Positions 35,750 through 48,158 of a stretch of 64,000 nt of DNA are shown piece by piece (positions within the stretch are counted from its first letter, which is position 1; each line of letters begins with the position of its first letter). Source of the stretch: Bathymodiolus brooksi (Eukaryota > Mollusca > Bivalvia > Mytilida > Modiolidae). A program made the translations under genes and the position numbers. The notes under the pieces were generated by a model. The model was not told the DNA's origin and did no database searches. It worked only from the letters and a program-made list of their open reading frames with translations. Location: positions 105,517,505 to 105,581,504 of the forward strand of contig OY804575.1 of assembly GCA_963680875.1 (NCBI GenBank). Direction: 5' to 3'.

Positions 35750-35992
35750 TATGGCAGTTGGATTTACAACTACCTATATGCAAGCAGTGACTATCACCAA
35801 TAACGTTGTGAGTTCGAATTCCGCTCATGGCGAAATGTACTTGATACAACATTATGTGATAAAGTTTGTCAATAACTTACAGCAAGTCGGTGGTTTTCTC
35901 CGAGGTCTCTGGTTTCCTCCACCAATAAAACTGCCTGCAATGATATAGCTGAAATATTGTTGAAAATGGTGTTAAAACACCATAACCCAAAC
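35750..35992 (+). mobile_element. SINE-A copy
   Basis: Plus orientation: GTTGGATTTACAACTACC, B-box GAGTTCGAATTCCGCTCATG, CACCAATAAAACTGCCTGCA, TGAAATATTGTTGAAAATGG and an ACCATAACCC tail. It ends about 90 bp from exon 36084-36252. Confidence 0.83.
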
Positions 35993-36083
35993 TGCCCCAC
36001 CCAAATGTTCCCTTAAAGTCAGTCACATACGACAAATTGACTGCATGTTGTATTAAGGGCTTCTGTAACTGTAGAATACTTAC

Positions 36084-36252
36084 AGAATCTAGTGGTATCA
36101 TAAATATAGGACGTCGTGAGATGACGTGCGTTAGGACTATAGTTGTTTCCTATAGAATCACTGACATGTCTGAAATTTTTATGTTCTTTTGCAGGTGCTG
36201 CTTTTGTAAAAGATCCTTGTTCTAATATCTTTGGCTTTCCACTGTAAGCCGG
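36084..36252 (-). CDS. Dynein exon 3 of window (disordered N-terminal region)
   Basis: 169 nt, entering in phase 0 and leaving one spare base (T). Reads [13 protein letters not shown], then a Lys/Ala-rich stretch, and ends SYIYDTTRF. The acceptor is TTTATTTCAG and the donor TTCT|GTAAGT is strong. The spare T joins the CA opening the next exon to make a Ser codon. No recognised domain: polar and Lys/Ser/Asn-rich, as expected for a tail extension. It sits alone between introns of 23 kb and 8.9 kb. Confidence 0.72.
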
Positions 36253-38700
36253 CTGAAATAAACAACAAAAATACTTGATAAACAACATGAAATAGATAAC
36301 ATATAATAACAATGCTAATTACATGTAATAAATACATTCCCTATCAACATTGTACAGATTTTTATAAAGATCAGAGATACCTTATTACATGAATTACATG
36401 TATGCAAAACTTTGAAACCTGTCATTTGGAAGGAATATAATACAAATGAAACCTAATTTCACTATCTGGACAAGAATTTGGGGATTGAAAATTAATTCGG
36501 GAAATCATTTTTAGATGTAATAACCAATTTTCATGGTTTGAGGAAAAAATATAGTTTTGTGGACACATAAATTTGTGGATCCTCTGCTGTAGTCAGTACA
36601 TATGTTTATGCTGTTGAATTCTTAATTTCATGGTTTGATACCCTCCACTAAATGAACAAAATTCCAGAAATATTTATTGACATTCGTCTCCTATTTTTTT
36701 GCTTCTGTAATAGATGTTAAATAAAATGGAAAAGTTTTCTGTTGTTTTTGCTGAAACATGCGATCATTATGGATTTTACATATAAAAGATCAGATATAAA
36801 CAAAAGATATGATATAAAGAAACATTATGTAATTCTTCGACTGTAATCCAATCAAAATTCTACTTTCCCCACTAATTGGTTGTTAAGGCGGCTGGTGACC
36901 AATCAACATTCTATTTTCTGGGGGGACATCAGATAATAATTGCTAGACAACAATTCTATTTTTTTGCCTTTAAAATGTTTTAGGAAATTAAAACAATAAA
37001 GGTTAACAAACATTTCTTATTAATGTTTTATGAAAATTATATTTCATCTTAAATAGGTGAAATTATGACTACCATTACGTCTTTCTCCAAGACAAACAAC
37101 ATGTTGACACGACTTATCAAAGTCCTCTGATTTTATTAGACAATCATTATGTGACATTACTTGTAATCAAACAATTATTTATCAATCTAATGTACTTTTA
37201 AGCACCTTCAATTTTGTCATTTTTTTTCTAAATACAATGTACAATGTAATTATTAAATATTACTTTTTAATTTTCCTCCAGAAATTGTATTTTCAATTTG
37301 ATCAATAAACACAGAATTGGCTATATCAATTTACTATATTGTATCATATAAAATAGATTCTTTTTTTATATGCTTAAAAAATCATATTTCTACAATTTTG
37401 ACAAATTAGAGTTTTTATTTTTATAAAACGTGATATCATTGACGTATATTTTTTAAATGCAATGAGTTGTTTTTTTTTATAAAAAAAATATTATATCTTA
37501 TAGTAATTATATAATATTTTTCCTCCAAAGTTCAACAATTTACATTTTCATTTGACTACATTTAATGAAAAAGAAATGTCATTCCAAAATATGATAATCA
37601 TTTCTATATTCATACCATGGTTTAGTTTAGTATATTCTTATAATTTTTTTCTTCTTCAAATTTAATATAAAATTTTGGTGTCATTCTGACATTCCAAAAT
37701 ATGATAATTATTTCTCTATTCAAACTATCTGTCAGTTTAGTTTAGTATCTTCTTATCAACAGATTTATTTCAAATTTAATATTGAACTCTACACGACTCA
37801 GTGTCAACTCTCAAATCCAATTGCAGGTGTTAATAAGATAAAATTAATTGACAATATTATAATAATTTCTTTAATTAAATTGACATGGGGTATATCAATA
37901 CAGTTAATAATAATAAATTATTCAATCAATTTACTGAATAGAAAATTGTAATTTGTGAAACCCTGTAAAATTTGTGTGAGGATTATCAGGGGACATAACT
38001 TTCATCTGTTCTGGTTAAATGATTTTTTATTTATCCATTGAAATGAAATATAAAGAATTAATAAAAGATGGCTTATTTACTCTGTAAAAATTCTACGACA
38101 AATATTTCTTGTTAAGTATTTAAGTTAATCGTATCTATATTTAAACACTTCCCCTTTACACGAACAAAATAAAATTTTCACAGGTATTTAAACCAGGATG
38201 AATCTTCCCATTGATTTTAAATTCATTGTCCATCAATTTTATTTGTTAATACCCCCTCGACTTTAATTTAAAAAACCACAGGAGCACTACTGATATCTTA
38301 ACAAAGAGTTAAAGATCCTGGCATGCATTTTTAATTCCATGAAGTCGTACGAATTAAGACTTTTTTATTGCAATTTAGTAACACTATCAAACTAAGCATG
38401 CTGATCTCTAATAACATCGATCAAGTTATCCATTGGATATTCAATAGGTTTTTCGGCAATTAGTGGTCTAGATCACATACTATAGAGAAACCACAGAATG
38501 TAAGTACCTGGTAAACATTTATATAGAACCCAGGTACACCCTGCCCCGTGTTGGGCTCTCTAGAACAGGGAGAGTGGTCTGAATTGATAATCAACCACCT
38601 TCAACTACCACCAGTAGTAAAACAAAATGCAACCCAACTAAATTTAGTTCTTTAAGATGTAGTAAATCAATGTTGGTTTCAATTTGATTCTTTCTTATGT
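36253..38700. other. AT-rich intron, nothing recognised
   Basis: 2.4 kb of sequence with many A/T homopolymers. A partially repeated stretch (GACATTCCAAAATATGATAA at ~37590 and ~37690) is the only structure noticed. Confidence 0.5.
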
Positions 38701-38701
38701 A

Positions 38702-39295
38702 GATTTATAACTACCTGTGCAATCAGTGCCGGCTGTGTTGTGAGTTCGAATCCCACTCATGTCGAGGTGAACTCCATACAACATTATGTGATAAAGTTTG
38801 TCAGTGACTTACGACAGGTCAGTGGTTTTCTCTGGGTACACAACATAAAGTTTGTCAGTGACTTACGACAGGTCGGTGGTTTTCTCTGGGTACACAACAT
38901 AAAGTTTGTCAGTGAATTACGACAGGTCGGTGGTTTTCTCTGGGTACACAACATAAAGTTTGTCAGTGACTTACGACAGGTCGGTGGTTTTCTCTGGGTA
39001 CACAACAAAAAGTTTGTCAGTGACTTACGACAGGTCAGTGGTTTTCTCTGGGTACACAACATAAAGTTTGTCAGTGACTTACGACAGGTCCGTGGTTTTC
39101 TCTGGGTACACAACATAAAGTTTGTCAGTGACTTACGACAGGTCGGTGGTTTTCTCTTGGGTACACAACATAAAGTTTGTCAGTGACTTACGACAGGTCG
39201 GTGGTTTTCTCTGGGTACACAACATAAAGTTTGTCAGTGACTTACGACAGGTCGGTGATTTTCTCTGGGTACTTTAACCCTAACCCCTTTCTTGT
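38702..39295 (+). mobile_element. SINE-A copy carrying an internal 54-bp minisatellite
   Basis: The head (TTTATAACTACCTGTGCAAT, GAGTTCGAATCCCACTCATG) is normal. The segment AGTTTGTCAGTGACTTACGA…TTTTCTCTGGGTAC is then amplified. The copy ends ACTTTAACCCTAACCCC, jumping straight from the array to the telomere-like tail and losing the usual 3' domain. Confidence 0.85.
38785..39275. repeat. 54-bp minisatellite (~9 units) derived from SINE-A
   Basis: The unit contains ACAACATAAAGTTTGTCAGT, GACTTACGACAGGTCGGTGG and TTTTCTCTGGGTAC, all SINE-A body. 54 bp is 18 codons, which explains the overlapping open frames on both strands. Those frames are not genes. Confidence 0.95.
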
Positions 39296-39519
39296 GTAAT
39301 TTTTATTTTTAAATTTTATGATTACAATTAATGTATGCAAACACACGTACCCCCTTCCAAAATATTTATAATCAGATGCAAAGGGTCTAACATTTTAGAT
39401 TAAATGTCACATTCAATGATACCAAAACTGTATAATACACACAATTTATCATGATTCAGCTCAATTGGCAAGTACCTAGTCAAGAAAACCATCAAATTAC
39501 ATCAACTTCAAATTGACAA

Positions 39520-39690
39520 ATTAGTTTTATCATGGCCTTCTAGATTGATAGGGGAATACCCAGAGAAAACCAGAAAACTGCAGCAGGAAACTGAGAAACT
39601 TCATCACATTAAGGTGCATTAACTACACCTTGACACGGATCAGAATAATACTGAACTCTAATATATTAGTAGTAATAGACTCCAGGTGCA
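39520..39690 (-). mobile_element. Degenerate SINE-A fragment
   Basis: ATACCCAGAGAAAACCAGAA, AACTTCATCACATTAAGGTG and the ordering of blocks match SINE-A, but with many changes. Confidence 0.5.
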
Positions 39691-39699
39691 TAGGTATAT

Positions 39700-40035
39700 G
39701 TGAGTGAGTGATTGTTGCTTAACGCCAACTCAGCAATTTTTCAGCTATGTCATGGCGAGAATAAGTAAATTTTCAATGAAATGATGATGAGGTCTGCTTT
39801 GTACTAGATCAAACATGCTTAGTTGGATTTTTACAGTGCTAGCTCACTGAAACAACAGTCCGCAGATAGACATGTCGCCCCACTCGGACACATTATCCTG
39901 ATTCCGAGCCAACCAGTCTTTGCTCTTTCTCCTTAATGTTGGGTGTTTAGTGGAGAAGCAACAAATACCAATGTTATAGTCTTCGTATCAACAAGATCAG
40001 GGCTCAAATCAACGATTTACAGCACCCTACAAAAG
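39700..40035 (-). mobile_element. SINE-B copy
   Basis: Minus orientation: a GTGAGTGAGTGATTGTTGC tail, GCTAGCTCACTGAAACAACA and CATTATCCTGATTCCGAGCC. The head is degenerate (AGGGCTCAAATCAACGATTT). It retains the unamplified 3' domain for comparison with 27570-29600. Confidence 0.82.
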
Positions 40036-40827
40036 GAGGTAACAATACATTTATATCTCTTATTCTTTATTTACTGAAATTTTTCAATGTAATGAAGATT
40101 ATTTTCCTGAGTTTTTTTTTATTTGTCACTGTTAATGTGGTAGAACAATTCTATATGACACACCTACATGTTTATTATTTAACAATTCACCGAATTCATG
40201 TCACTGAATAATTACAATGTAAGACAGAACTCTGCACTTTTATTCAAGTTAAATACAACACAACACAATACTCCCACAAAAAGAAACATCAAAGTTAAAT
40301 TTTTCACATGCATTTCAATTTTTCAATCAGTTTCAAATTACGTGTATGTATATGACCTACGGTACGCATGGTGTATTTAAACACTGGAAACATTGATCAT
40401 AAGCATTTCAGCAAATCCCAACTGCAACAAAATCTATTTGAACTAAACCACCCTACTTACTGGGGCAGAAAATCTGCTCTAAATCAAAAAGTGTAAATGT
40501 AATAGCATAAAGGTAACAATACAAGAATTAGTGTTGACCCATTGACTGGGGAGTCTATATTATTGAAAGTTAATTGACCGAGAATCATCAAAGTTTTATC
40601 CCAATAACATTAAAACAGGGACCTCGTTCAAATGTTTAAAAAATATCAGGCAATTCTCAATGAACTGCTGGCCATTAAAATAAAGTAGTGAAAGAAAATT
40701 TGTCCAAATCAAATTTGGGTAACGATAGATATTTTCAAAGGTAGATCTAAGGAGGTGCTTGGGACCAGAAGCACCTTTTATTAAAATGATTGTATATTGA
40801 AAAATAATTTGTAAATGCATTCCTTAG
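40036..40827. other. Intron, nothing recognised
   Basis: AT-rich unique sequence with no supported feature. Confidence 0.5.
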
Positions 40828-41058
40828 TAGGGATTAGGGTTAGGGTAATGGTGTTTACAACACTTTCAATAATATTTCAGCTATATTGGGCTGTCAGTTT
40901 TATTGGTGAAGAAAACCGAAGTACCCGAAAATATCACCGACCTGCCACAAGTCACTGACAAACTTTATAACATAATGTTGTCTAGTACACCTTGCCATGA
41001 GTGGGATTCGAACTTACAACATTAGTGGTGATAGGCATTGATTACATAGGTAGTTGTA
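40828..41058 (-). mobile_element. SINE-A copy with telomere-like tail
   Basis: The rc tail GGGATTAGGGTTAGGGTAAT is the clearest telomere-like 3' end in the window. The body (AACATAATGTTGTCTAGTAC) and rc B-box GGGATTCGAACTTACAAC are present. Confidence 0.84.
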
Positions 41059-41736
41059 AATTTTGTATTCTATAAATAAATAAATGCTAATAATGTTTAT
41101 TTACATATCTTTATCAAATGATTTTATTTACATGGCCTTAACACAGATCACAAAATTTGAGCCCAAACATTTTATTTTGTTATAAAAGTAATTCCAGCTT
41201 TTAATTTTAGAGATAGATAAAAAAAAAATAGGATTGTATGGTTGTTTATTCTAAAAAAAAAAGGGGGTATACTATGTCTAAAACAGAAAAAAAAACCTGT
41301 TACTGCTTTAAATCAATACATATTTATTTAAAATAATTTTTATTATCATAATCAAATTTTCATTAGCATCTTTTGTTTTTATACTTTATTTCTATAAAAT
41401 ATTAAATAATAAACATTACACTCTGTTTTTATATTTTATTTTTCCAAACTATCACAGAATAAACACTATACATGTATATCCACAGTATGTCCCTCTAACT
41501 TTAATTAATAGACTGACAGGTCAGAAATAAGGTCACGTCATGTAACAATATTTTTAATACCACTAGCTATATCAATAAACAACTATATTGGTAGAAGATA
41601 CTGTTGTATGGAACATAGTAATTTCCTAACTTTTCATGATTTTCAATGGGCATAACTCGATAGCCTATTTTTGTTGTTATTGGTAGATTTTTTAAACATA
41701 ATTCTTTATCTTTTTGTACTAGCATTACAAATTTTA
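41059..41736. other. AT-rich intron
   Basis: Homopolymer A runs at ~41220 and ~41255; no feature recognised. Confidence 0.5.
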
Positions 41737-42655
41737 GGGTTGGGATTAGGGTTATGGTGTTTGACGTCACTTTCAACAATATTTCAGTTATATCGTGTCG
41801 TTCAGTTTTATTGGTGGAGGAAACCAGAGTACCAGGAGAAAAACCACAGACCTGCCACAAGTCACTAACAAACTTTATGGCATAATGTTGTATCGAGTAC
41901 ACCTCATCAAGAGCCAGATTAAAACTCACAACTTAAAGTAATATTACACCAGTTTTGAATGAAGAAATTTTCCCCCTGAAAATTCAATTTGGAATACGGC
42001 GGTACCTTTACTAAGCTATTCATGCATGTTTCAAGTCGAAATATGTTCCCAACAATTAGAAATCTGCAAATCCGTATGCATGTTTATCATCCTCGCCATT
42101 GTTGTGGAGACTGATTAACTTTCGGTTGTTTTGTTCCGATGATTGCCGATCATGACCTCGTGACGAAAAGATAAACAATCATGGATGCTGAGGTAAGCAT
42201 GTACACATTCCTTACAATGATTATTGAGGAATCTGTCTGTTTCATGTCGTGTAAACCATTTTTTTTGGTGCAATTATTCTTATGTGGTACACACGGAATA
42301 TATTTTTACTTGCAACGACATTTTTTTCATCAACTGAACAGTGTGCATGAGCGATAATCTCCCCGAAAGAGTTCAAATCTTGGGTCACACGCATATCATT
42401 TGCATTACTGTATGGGAAAACAGAATTATCTGCTGTCAAATATTTTGCGATTTGCTCTTAAAATCTGCTTTTGAGCAGATTTTTAATGTTATGCAGTTGA
42501 TTTTAGTTAAAATTAAGTGACATATTAAGTGAAAATATTTAATCGAAAAATGCCACGATATTTGCCTTTCATATTACTTAAAGTGGTGATAGGCATTGAT
42601 GGCATAGGTAGTTGTAAATCAAACTACCATACGATCACGACTATAATAGCTTTTG
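41737..42655 (-). mobile_element. SINE-A copy split by an insertion
   Basis: The SINE runs 41737-41938 (rc tail GGGTTGGGATTAGGGTTATG through AAACTCACAACTTAAAG). It resumes at 42576 (ACTTAAAGTGGTGATAGGCA … CCATACGATCACGAC). The 637 bp between are a later insertion with duplicated ACTTAAAG. Confidence 0.83.
41939..42575. mobile_element. 637-bp insertion flanked by 7-8 bp duplication
   Basis: Direct repeats ACTTAAAG (41931-41938, 42576-42583) flank it. The termini TAATAT/ATATTA are inverted for about 6 bp if the duplication is taken as CTTAAAG. The GC content and CpG-like steps in 42000-42200 differ from the surrounding intron. It contains ATGGATGCTGAG|GTAAGC at about 42181, like a first coding exon with its donor on the plus strand. 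It may be a non-autonomous DNA element keeping the 5' end of a gene or transposase. Confidence 0.6.
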
Positions 42656-43836
42656 GTATACAATTTTCAAATTTCAAGATGCATAACTTCAGACCCATAA
42701 CATAATTAACCTTTAAAAAAGCTTAATGTAGGAGTGCCATTTACATAATAATAAAGTCAGGAATCTCAAACCCTTTTTTTTTAAGTATAAGCTGCTTAAT
42801 TAAAAAAAATACAATCAGAATAATATTTTCTTGAAATATGTTAGCTTGTCTAGATCTAATGTATGTTTGCTTAACACTCAAACATTTTTAAAATAGGACC
42901 CTCTTTTTTTCAACAAATAGCAATAATTCTGAAGAAGAGGAAAGGTATATTATTTTCTGAGCAGACGACAGTTATCAATTGGTACTTGTATGTGCATGTA
43001 TACAGATGCTTACAAAAATATACAAACAGACAAACATGTGATGTAGGGGGGCCAAAAAAGCAATGAAAAATAAACAGATATATGACTTTTAAACTTAAAA
43101 AGATTTGAAAGACAGTCAGAAAATAGTAAGAAAGTTGATTTGTTCAATTTATTCCAAATACCAAAACGTGACACAAATAAGGTCGCCTAGGTGGTAAAAA
43201 AAAGTAGTAATATGTGAGGTTTTTTTTCAATAAGCAAATCCTTAATCATACTTAATTTGTCAACTTCTAATAAACTTCTAATAAACTTGTCAATTTTTTA
43301 GATGGTTAAACAATTTTATTTTGTGAGATTACTGTTTGAATTTCATATTGTAATTATTTAAAAAGACTTTTATTAATATTGGTGATGTCCCGAAGGAAAG
43401 AAATATTTTACTAACACTTGCTAAAATAATTACTTGTCCAAGTATATCAAATAACTTGAACAAGATTTTAAAGGGAATCTGTATATTGAAAAAGTTTCAA
43501 TCAAACATGACATCACAAATAATTTTCATCATTTCAGAAACAAATAATTTCCTGTCATCCTACACCAAATTTGAACTTGTTCCCTTAATTCTTTGACTAT
43601 TTTTGGAAAAGAGAACTTGAGAACTTATTAAACTGCTATAAACTATACATGCATGAAAGCAGCTACATATGATGTCAAAATAAAAAAAAAATCAAATTGA
43701 GAAGAAATCAAATGGATGTACATTGTATATATACAACTGAAATAAAATCTCACTTGTTTTGCTTATTGTTTATCACCTTACATTGACAATATAATTTTTA
43801 AATGATGGGCGTAACTCATATCATAAGTACCCAGTG
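42656..43836. other. Intron, nothing recognised
   Basis: AT-rich unique sequence; a minor direct repeat AACTTCTAATAAACTT lies near 43265. Confidence 0.5.
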
Positions 43837-44050
43837 TCATATGGTATTTTGACCCCCATGGTATATTGACCCTGGGGTCGATTTTTCGTCATTGTGTTTT
43901 GAACCCCCTCATGGTAATTTGACTCCCCTCATTTCTATGAAAAGAGAGGGGTTCATAATAACTTAAGAGATATACCATGGGTAGGGGGGTCAAAATACCA
44001 TAGGTAGAGGGTTCGATATACCATGGGTAGGGGGGTCAAAATACCATCTA
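43837..44050. mobile_element. Small foldback element with GGGGTC/GACCCC steps
   Basis: The left arm ATGGTATTTTGACCCCCATG and the right arm GGGTAGGGGGGTCAAAATACC (about 44020-44045) are inverted. Repeated 'TACCATGGGTAGGGGGGTCA' sits inside the right half. Non-coding. Confidence 0.7.
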
Positions 44051-44121
44051 ATTCAGTAGTCCCTTTTGCTGATAGATATACAATAAAACCTGTATTGAAA
44101 GGTCACCTTTGGCACAAATAA

Positions 44122-44655
44122 CTAGAGGCTCAGTGGGCTGAGCCTGTGTCGCTCACCTTTCATTCTGCTTTGAGAAAACTGAATACAGAACCTTCCACAC
44201 ATGTAGATGCTTCCTACCAAGTTTCGGTTCATTTGGCTAGGCAGTTTCATCAGAGAAGATTTTTTAGATATCGACCAATCAGAAACAAGAATTGCCTGTG
44301 GTGGCCATGTTTGTTAACCGATCGGGACGAAATGAACATTCGTCCTAGAGGACATTCCATAGATGCTTCCTATCAGGTTTTGGTTAATTTGTCCAAGAGT
44401 TGTCAGAGGAGGAGATTTTTTTTAAATTGGCCAATCAGAAACAAGAATTGTCTGTGGAGGCCATGTTTGGTAATGAATCATAACAAAATGTGCACTCTTT
44501 AGAGAGGACCTTCTCTACTAAGTTTCAGTTCATTTGGCTGATGGGTTTCAGAGGAGAAGATTAAAATGTGAAAAGTTAGCAGATGACAGACAACAAACGA
44601 CGGACGCCAAGTGATGTCAAAAGCCCACATTGCCTTTGGCAAGTTGAGCTAAAAA
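44122..44655 (+). mobile_element. Pearl/HINE-like element, first of a tandem pair
   Basis: Starts ACTAGAGGCTCAGTGGGCTG (hairpin GGCTCAGTGGGCTGAGCC), then GTGTCGCTCACC. It has ~150-160 bp cores with CCAATCAGAAACAAGAATTG. It ends CACATTGCCTTTGGCAAGTTGAGC. The 118-codon frame inside is not a gene. Confidence 0.72.
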
Positions 44656-44663
44656 GAATATTA

Positions 44664-45657
44664 CTAGAGGCTCAGTGGGCTGAGCCTGTGTCGCTCACCT
44701 TTCATTCTGCTTTGAGGAAACTTAATACAGAACCTCCCATATGTGCTTCTCATCAAGTTTTGGTCATTTGGCCAGCAGTTACAGAGAAGAAGATATTTAG
44801 AAATTGACCAAACAGAAACAAGAATGGCCTGTGGCGGCCATGTTTATTAACGGATCGGAACTAAATGAGCAAGCTTTATAGAGGACCTTCCAAAGATGTT
44901 TTTCCTACCAAGCTTCCATTCATTTGGCCAAGCGGTTTCAGAGGAGAAGATTTTTTAGAAATCAACCAATCAGAAACAAGAATTGGCTGTGGTGGCAATG
45001 TTTGTTAACGGATCGGGACGAAATGAGCAATCTGTATAGAGGACATGCCATAGATGATTCCTACCAAGTTTCTGTTCATTGGGCCAAGTGGCTTCAAAGG
45101 AGAAGATTTTTATAGAAATCAACCAATCAGAAACAAGAATTGTCTGTGGTGGCCAAGTTAGACAACGTATCGGGACGAAATGAGTCATCTTTATAGAGGA
45201 CCTGCCATAGATGTTTCCTACCAAGTTTCGGTTCATTTGGCCAAGTGGTTTCAGAGGAGAAGATTTTCAAAAATCGGCCAATCAGAAACAAGAATTGCGT
45301 ATGGTGGCCATGTTTGTTAGCGGATCAAAACTAAATAAGCAATCTTTATAGAGGACCTTCCAAGGATGCTTCCTACCTAGTTTCGATTCATTTGGCCAAG
45401 CGATTTCAGAGGAGAAGATTTTTTAGAAATCAACCAATCAGAAACAAGAATTGCCTGTGGTGCCCATGTTTGTTAATGGATCGGAACAAAATGAGCAATC
45501 TTTAGAGAGGACTTTCCTTCCATAGATGCTTCCTACCAAGTTTCACTTCATTTGGCTGAGATTTCATAGGAGAAGATTAAAATGTGAAAAGTTAACGGAC
45601 GATGGACGCCAAGTGATGGCAAAAGCTCACATTGCCTTTGGCAAGGTGAGCTAAAAA
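44664..45657 (+). mobile_element. Pearl/HINE-like element, second of a tandem pair
   Basis: Same start (ACTAGAGGCTCAGTGGGCTG) and end (TTTGGCAAGGTGAGCT) as its neighbour, 8 bp apart and in the same orientation, with more core copies (about five). Each core has GGATCGGGACGAAATGAG and CCAATCAGAAACAAGAATTG. Confidence 0.72.
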
Positions 45658-45780
45658 GTGGTCTTTTAAGACAGGTGACCTCTTGAAAGAGGTCAAATTC
45701 ATTTGAAATTTTCTATGACAGGACAAGAAAAGGGTGACCTTTTAATACAGGTGACTGCATGGGCAGGTTTGACTCTATAA

Positions 45781-47700
45781 GCAATGTTAAATGCTTTTGT
45801 GTTACCCTATGCTTGGATGTCTTCTCCTTTGGTGATGCAGGAATATAAAATATTTGGGATGTTATGAATATTTTTTTAAATACTATGTACCAGTGATGTC
45901 TGTTTTTGGTAAGATTGTTTTTTAGGTGATACAAAGGTACTTTTTCTGACATCAATCAGTAAGTTAGGTGTAATCGAGAGGACATGGACCAAAATTAGAA
46001 ATATGGATTAAAATTCTTGTAGTAAAACTACTCTTGCATTTCGAATATCGTAAATAAATTACGTGTAACCGAACAACGCAGTAATGCATGAATGCACAGT
46101 AACGTATGAGTGAATTACCATCGTTGTTGAACTTGTTCGGTTACGAATGATCTATTTTTGATATACAAAATGCACCGTAGATATACAGTTTATTATTTAT
46201 ACTTTTTTTTGTACTTTAAAAAAGGGAACTTGTTTTTTCATTGTAGGATGCTAAAAGATATTTTTGATTGTGACGACTTTGCTACAGTGACATCATGCAT
46301 TGAAATAAACGTTTTTATCTCACTATATGTGAAATACCGATTTTTTTTTCAATTGGAAATCTGGGTATTTCAAGGGCATCTATGTAATTATATTAGTTAA
46401 ACAGTAAATGGATATCAATACAAACAAACTAGTGAAAGACCTTGGTATACAAAACACAGAAATGATCAAATCTATGGATATCTAGGATCTTAAGAGAAAG
46501 AGAGACAAACAACTAATATAAAGGACATGCTGTAATGAAATTTAATACAACAAATTTTAAGAGATACAAAAACTACTATCAAGGAAATCCTATATCAAAA
46601 TTTAATACATAAAAAGCCTTTCATGTTTAATACAAAAAAAGCCTTTTACATATCCTTTTCACAATTGATTTTTAAAAATTTATGATAACAATCCAAAAAT
46701 GTTCATCTGATCTTAAATCCACAATAATTACCGCATGTATATATGATCTTTTATATCCCAGGGGGAGACACCTGAAATTGACCCGTTAAATTGTTCGATC
46801 AATAATAAATACATTTTATCGATTACCGTCGGATTATTGACTTATCCTTAATTCTACAACACATCTCTCCCGGAATGTAATGGAAAGTCTGATTAAAGCA
46901 AACAATAATCTACATACATGTGGATCAAGAGTACCAACTAGAAAGAATGTTACGAACTAATGTCAATAACAATCGTTGATCGTTGATGTCAAATTTAACA
47001 TTGTTTACCGCTAATATAATCTTATTATCTTTAATACATAATGTAGATAATGAAAGAAATTTCAGCAAGCTAAGGCACTAAATGATCCAAGGACAACTTT
47101 TGTTTATGTATTCAAAACAAAGCAGTATGCCAGGTGCGTGTTCAAATTTTGAAGTAAATTTCAAGTAGATTTTATATTGTCTAAAGATAGGATTTATTAT
47201 TAGATACAAATTTTATATTTGTCAAATAAAGTTTTAGAAAATGAAAATTTGCAATAATATCAATGAAAATGTTACAGTGACTTCTAGAAGAAGAACAGCA
47301 ATCAAAAACATGTTTAATGTCATCAAACCAGTGGCATTGCATGATTTTATTATATGTGACAGTCACAATAAAATGTCTCATTTCCACCCCTAAAAATATC
47401 AAATTAAAACTCATTTTGACCCCAAAAATGCAAAATAAATGTTAAGCATAGCATTTCAGCTTTCAGCAGAAACTCAACAGATATCCATCTTAATCCTCCT
47501 TGGAATTAAGTGTGTCAGAACTACTTGCTATGTTACAGAAAACATCCACACTGACAGGTATCATTTCAAAACAGTATGACTGGTAGGTACCAATACAACC
47601 CTTGAAACAGACTAAAAGTAATCCCTCAAACTATGTAACAGAAAATGCTTAAAGATATTATTTTAAAAAATATAACTAGGAAGAACTGTTTTAGATACCT
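45781..47700. other. Intron, nothing recognised
   Basis: Unique AT-rich sequence. A weak inverted pair (GTGTAACCGAAC / GTTCGGTTACGA) lies at about 46063 and 46135. Short open frames here are not supported. Confidence 0.45.
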
Positions 47701-47705
47701 AAAAC

Positions 47706-48158
47706 TTATGTCTCCCCTTAATGCAGCCATCTGTACAACAATAAGTTACACATTATGAGTTGCATGATACTATTTAAAAAACAATTATTTGACCTTGAGG
47801 TCAAAGGTCAAGGTCCTACAAAGGTCATTATGGTACGTGACACACCACCTTATGGTCATGCACCCACATACCAAATATCATTGACTTATCTCGAAAGACA
47901 AAAATGTTATGGCCTGGACAAGAAAATACTATTTAAAAAAACAATTATTTGACCTTGAGGTCAAAATCCCACGAAGGTCATTATGGTACGCGACACACCA
48001 CCTTATGGTCATGCAGCCACATACCAAATATAATTGACCTATCTGGAAAGAAAAAAAAGTTATGATCCGGACAAGCTTCGCTGAGAAGAAGCAGAAGAAG
48101 CGGAAGAAAAAATCAGACTAAAACAATATGTCTCCCTTCGTTCGAAGGGGAGACATAA
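47706..48158. mobile_element. Hairpin-ended element with TTATGTCTCCCCTT inverted ends and ~161-bp cores
   Basis: The start TTATGTCTCCCCTT is inverted at the end (AAGGGGAGACATAA), and the end itself is a hairpin (GTCTCCCTTCGTTCGAAGGGGAGAC). Two cores begin ACTATTTAAAAAACAATTAT ~161 bp apart and contain TGACCTTGAGGTCAAA. Same architecture as the pearl/HINE-like elements, with different sequence. Confidence 0.72.

Larger units (their letters stand above)
44076..45780. mobile_element. Pogo-like MITE split by two pearl/HINE-like elements
   Basis: The left part ends near 44121 (AAACCTGTATTGAAAGGTCA). The right part resumes near 45658 (GTGGTCTTTTAAGACAGGTG) and ends GCAGGTTTGACTCTATA, the inverse of the left end. 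The two elements at 44122 and 44664 fill the gap. Confidence 0.55.

Noticed and set aside
38740..39186. 148-codon repetitive frame and its 110-codon antisense partner
   Set aside because: Both are produced by the 54-bp (18-codon) SINE-A-derived repeat.
44146..45236. Frames of 60-118 codons in the tandem hairpin-ended elements
   Set aside because: They come from the repeated ~155-bp cores and are broken between copies.
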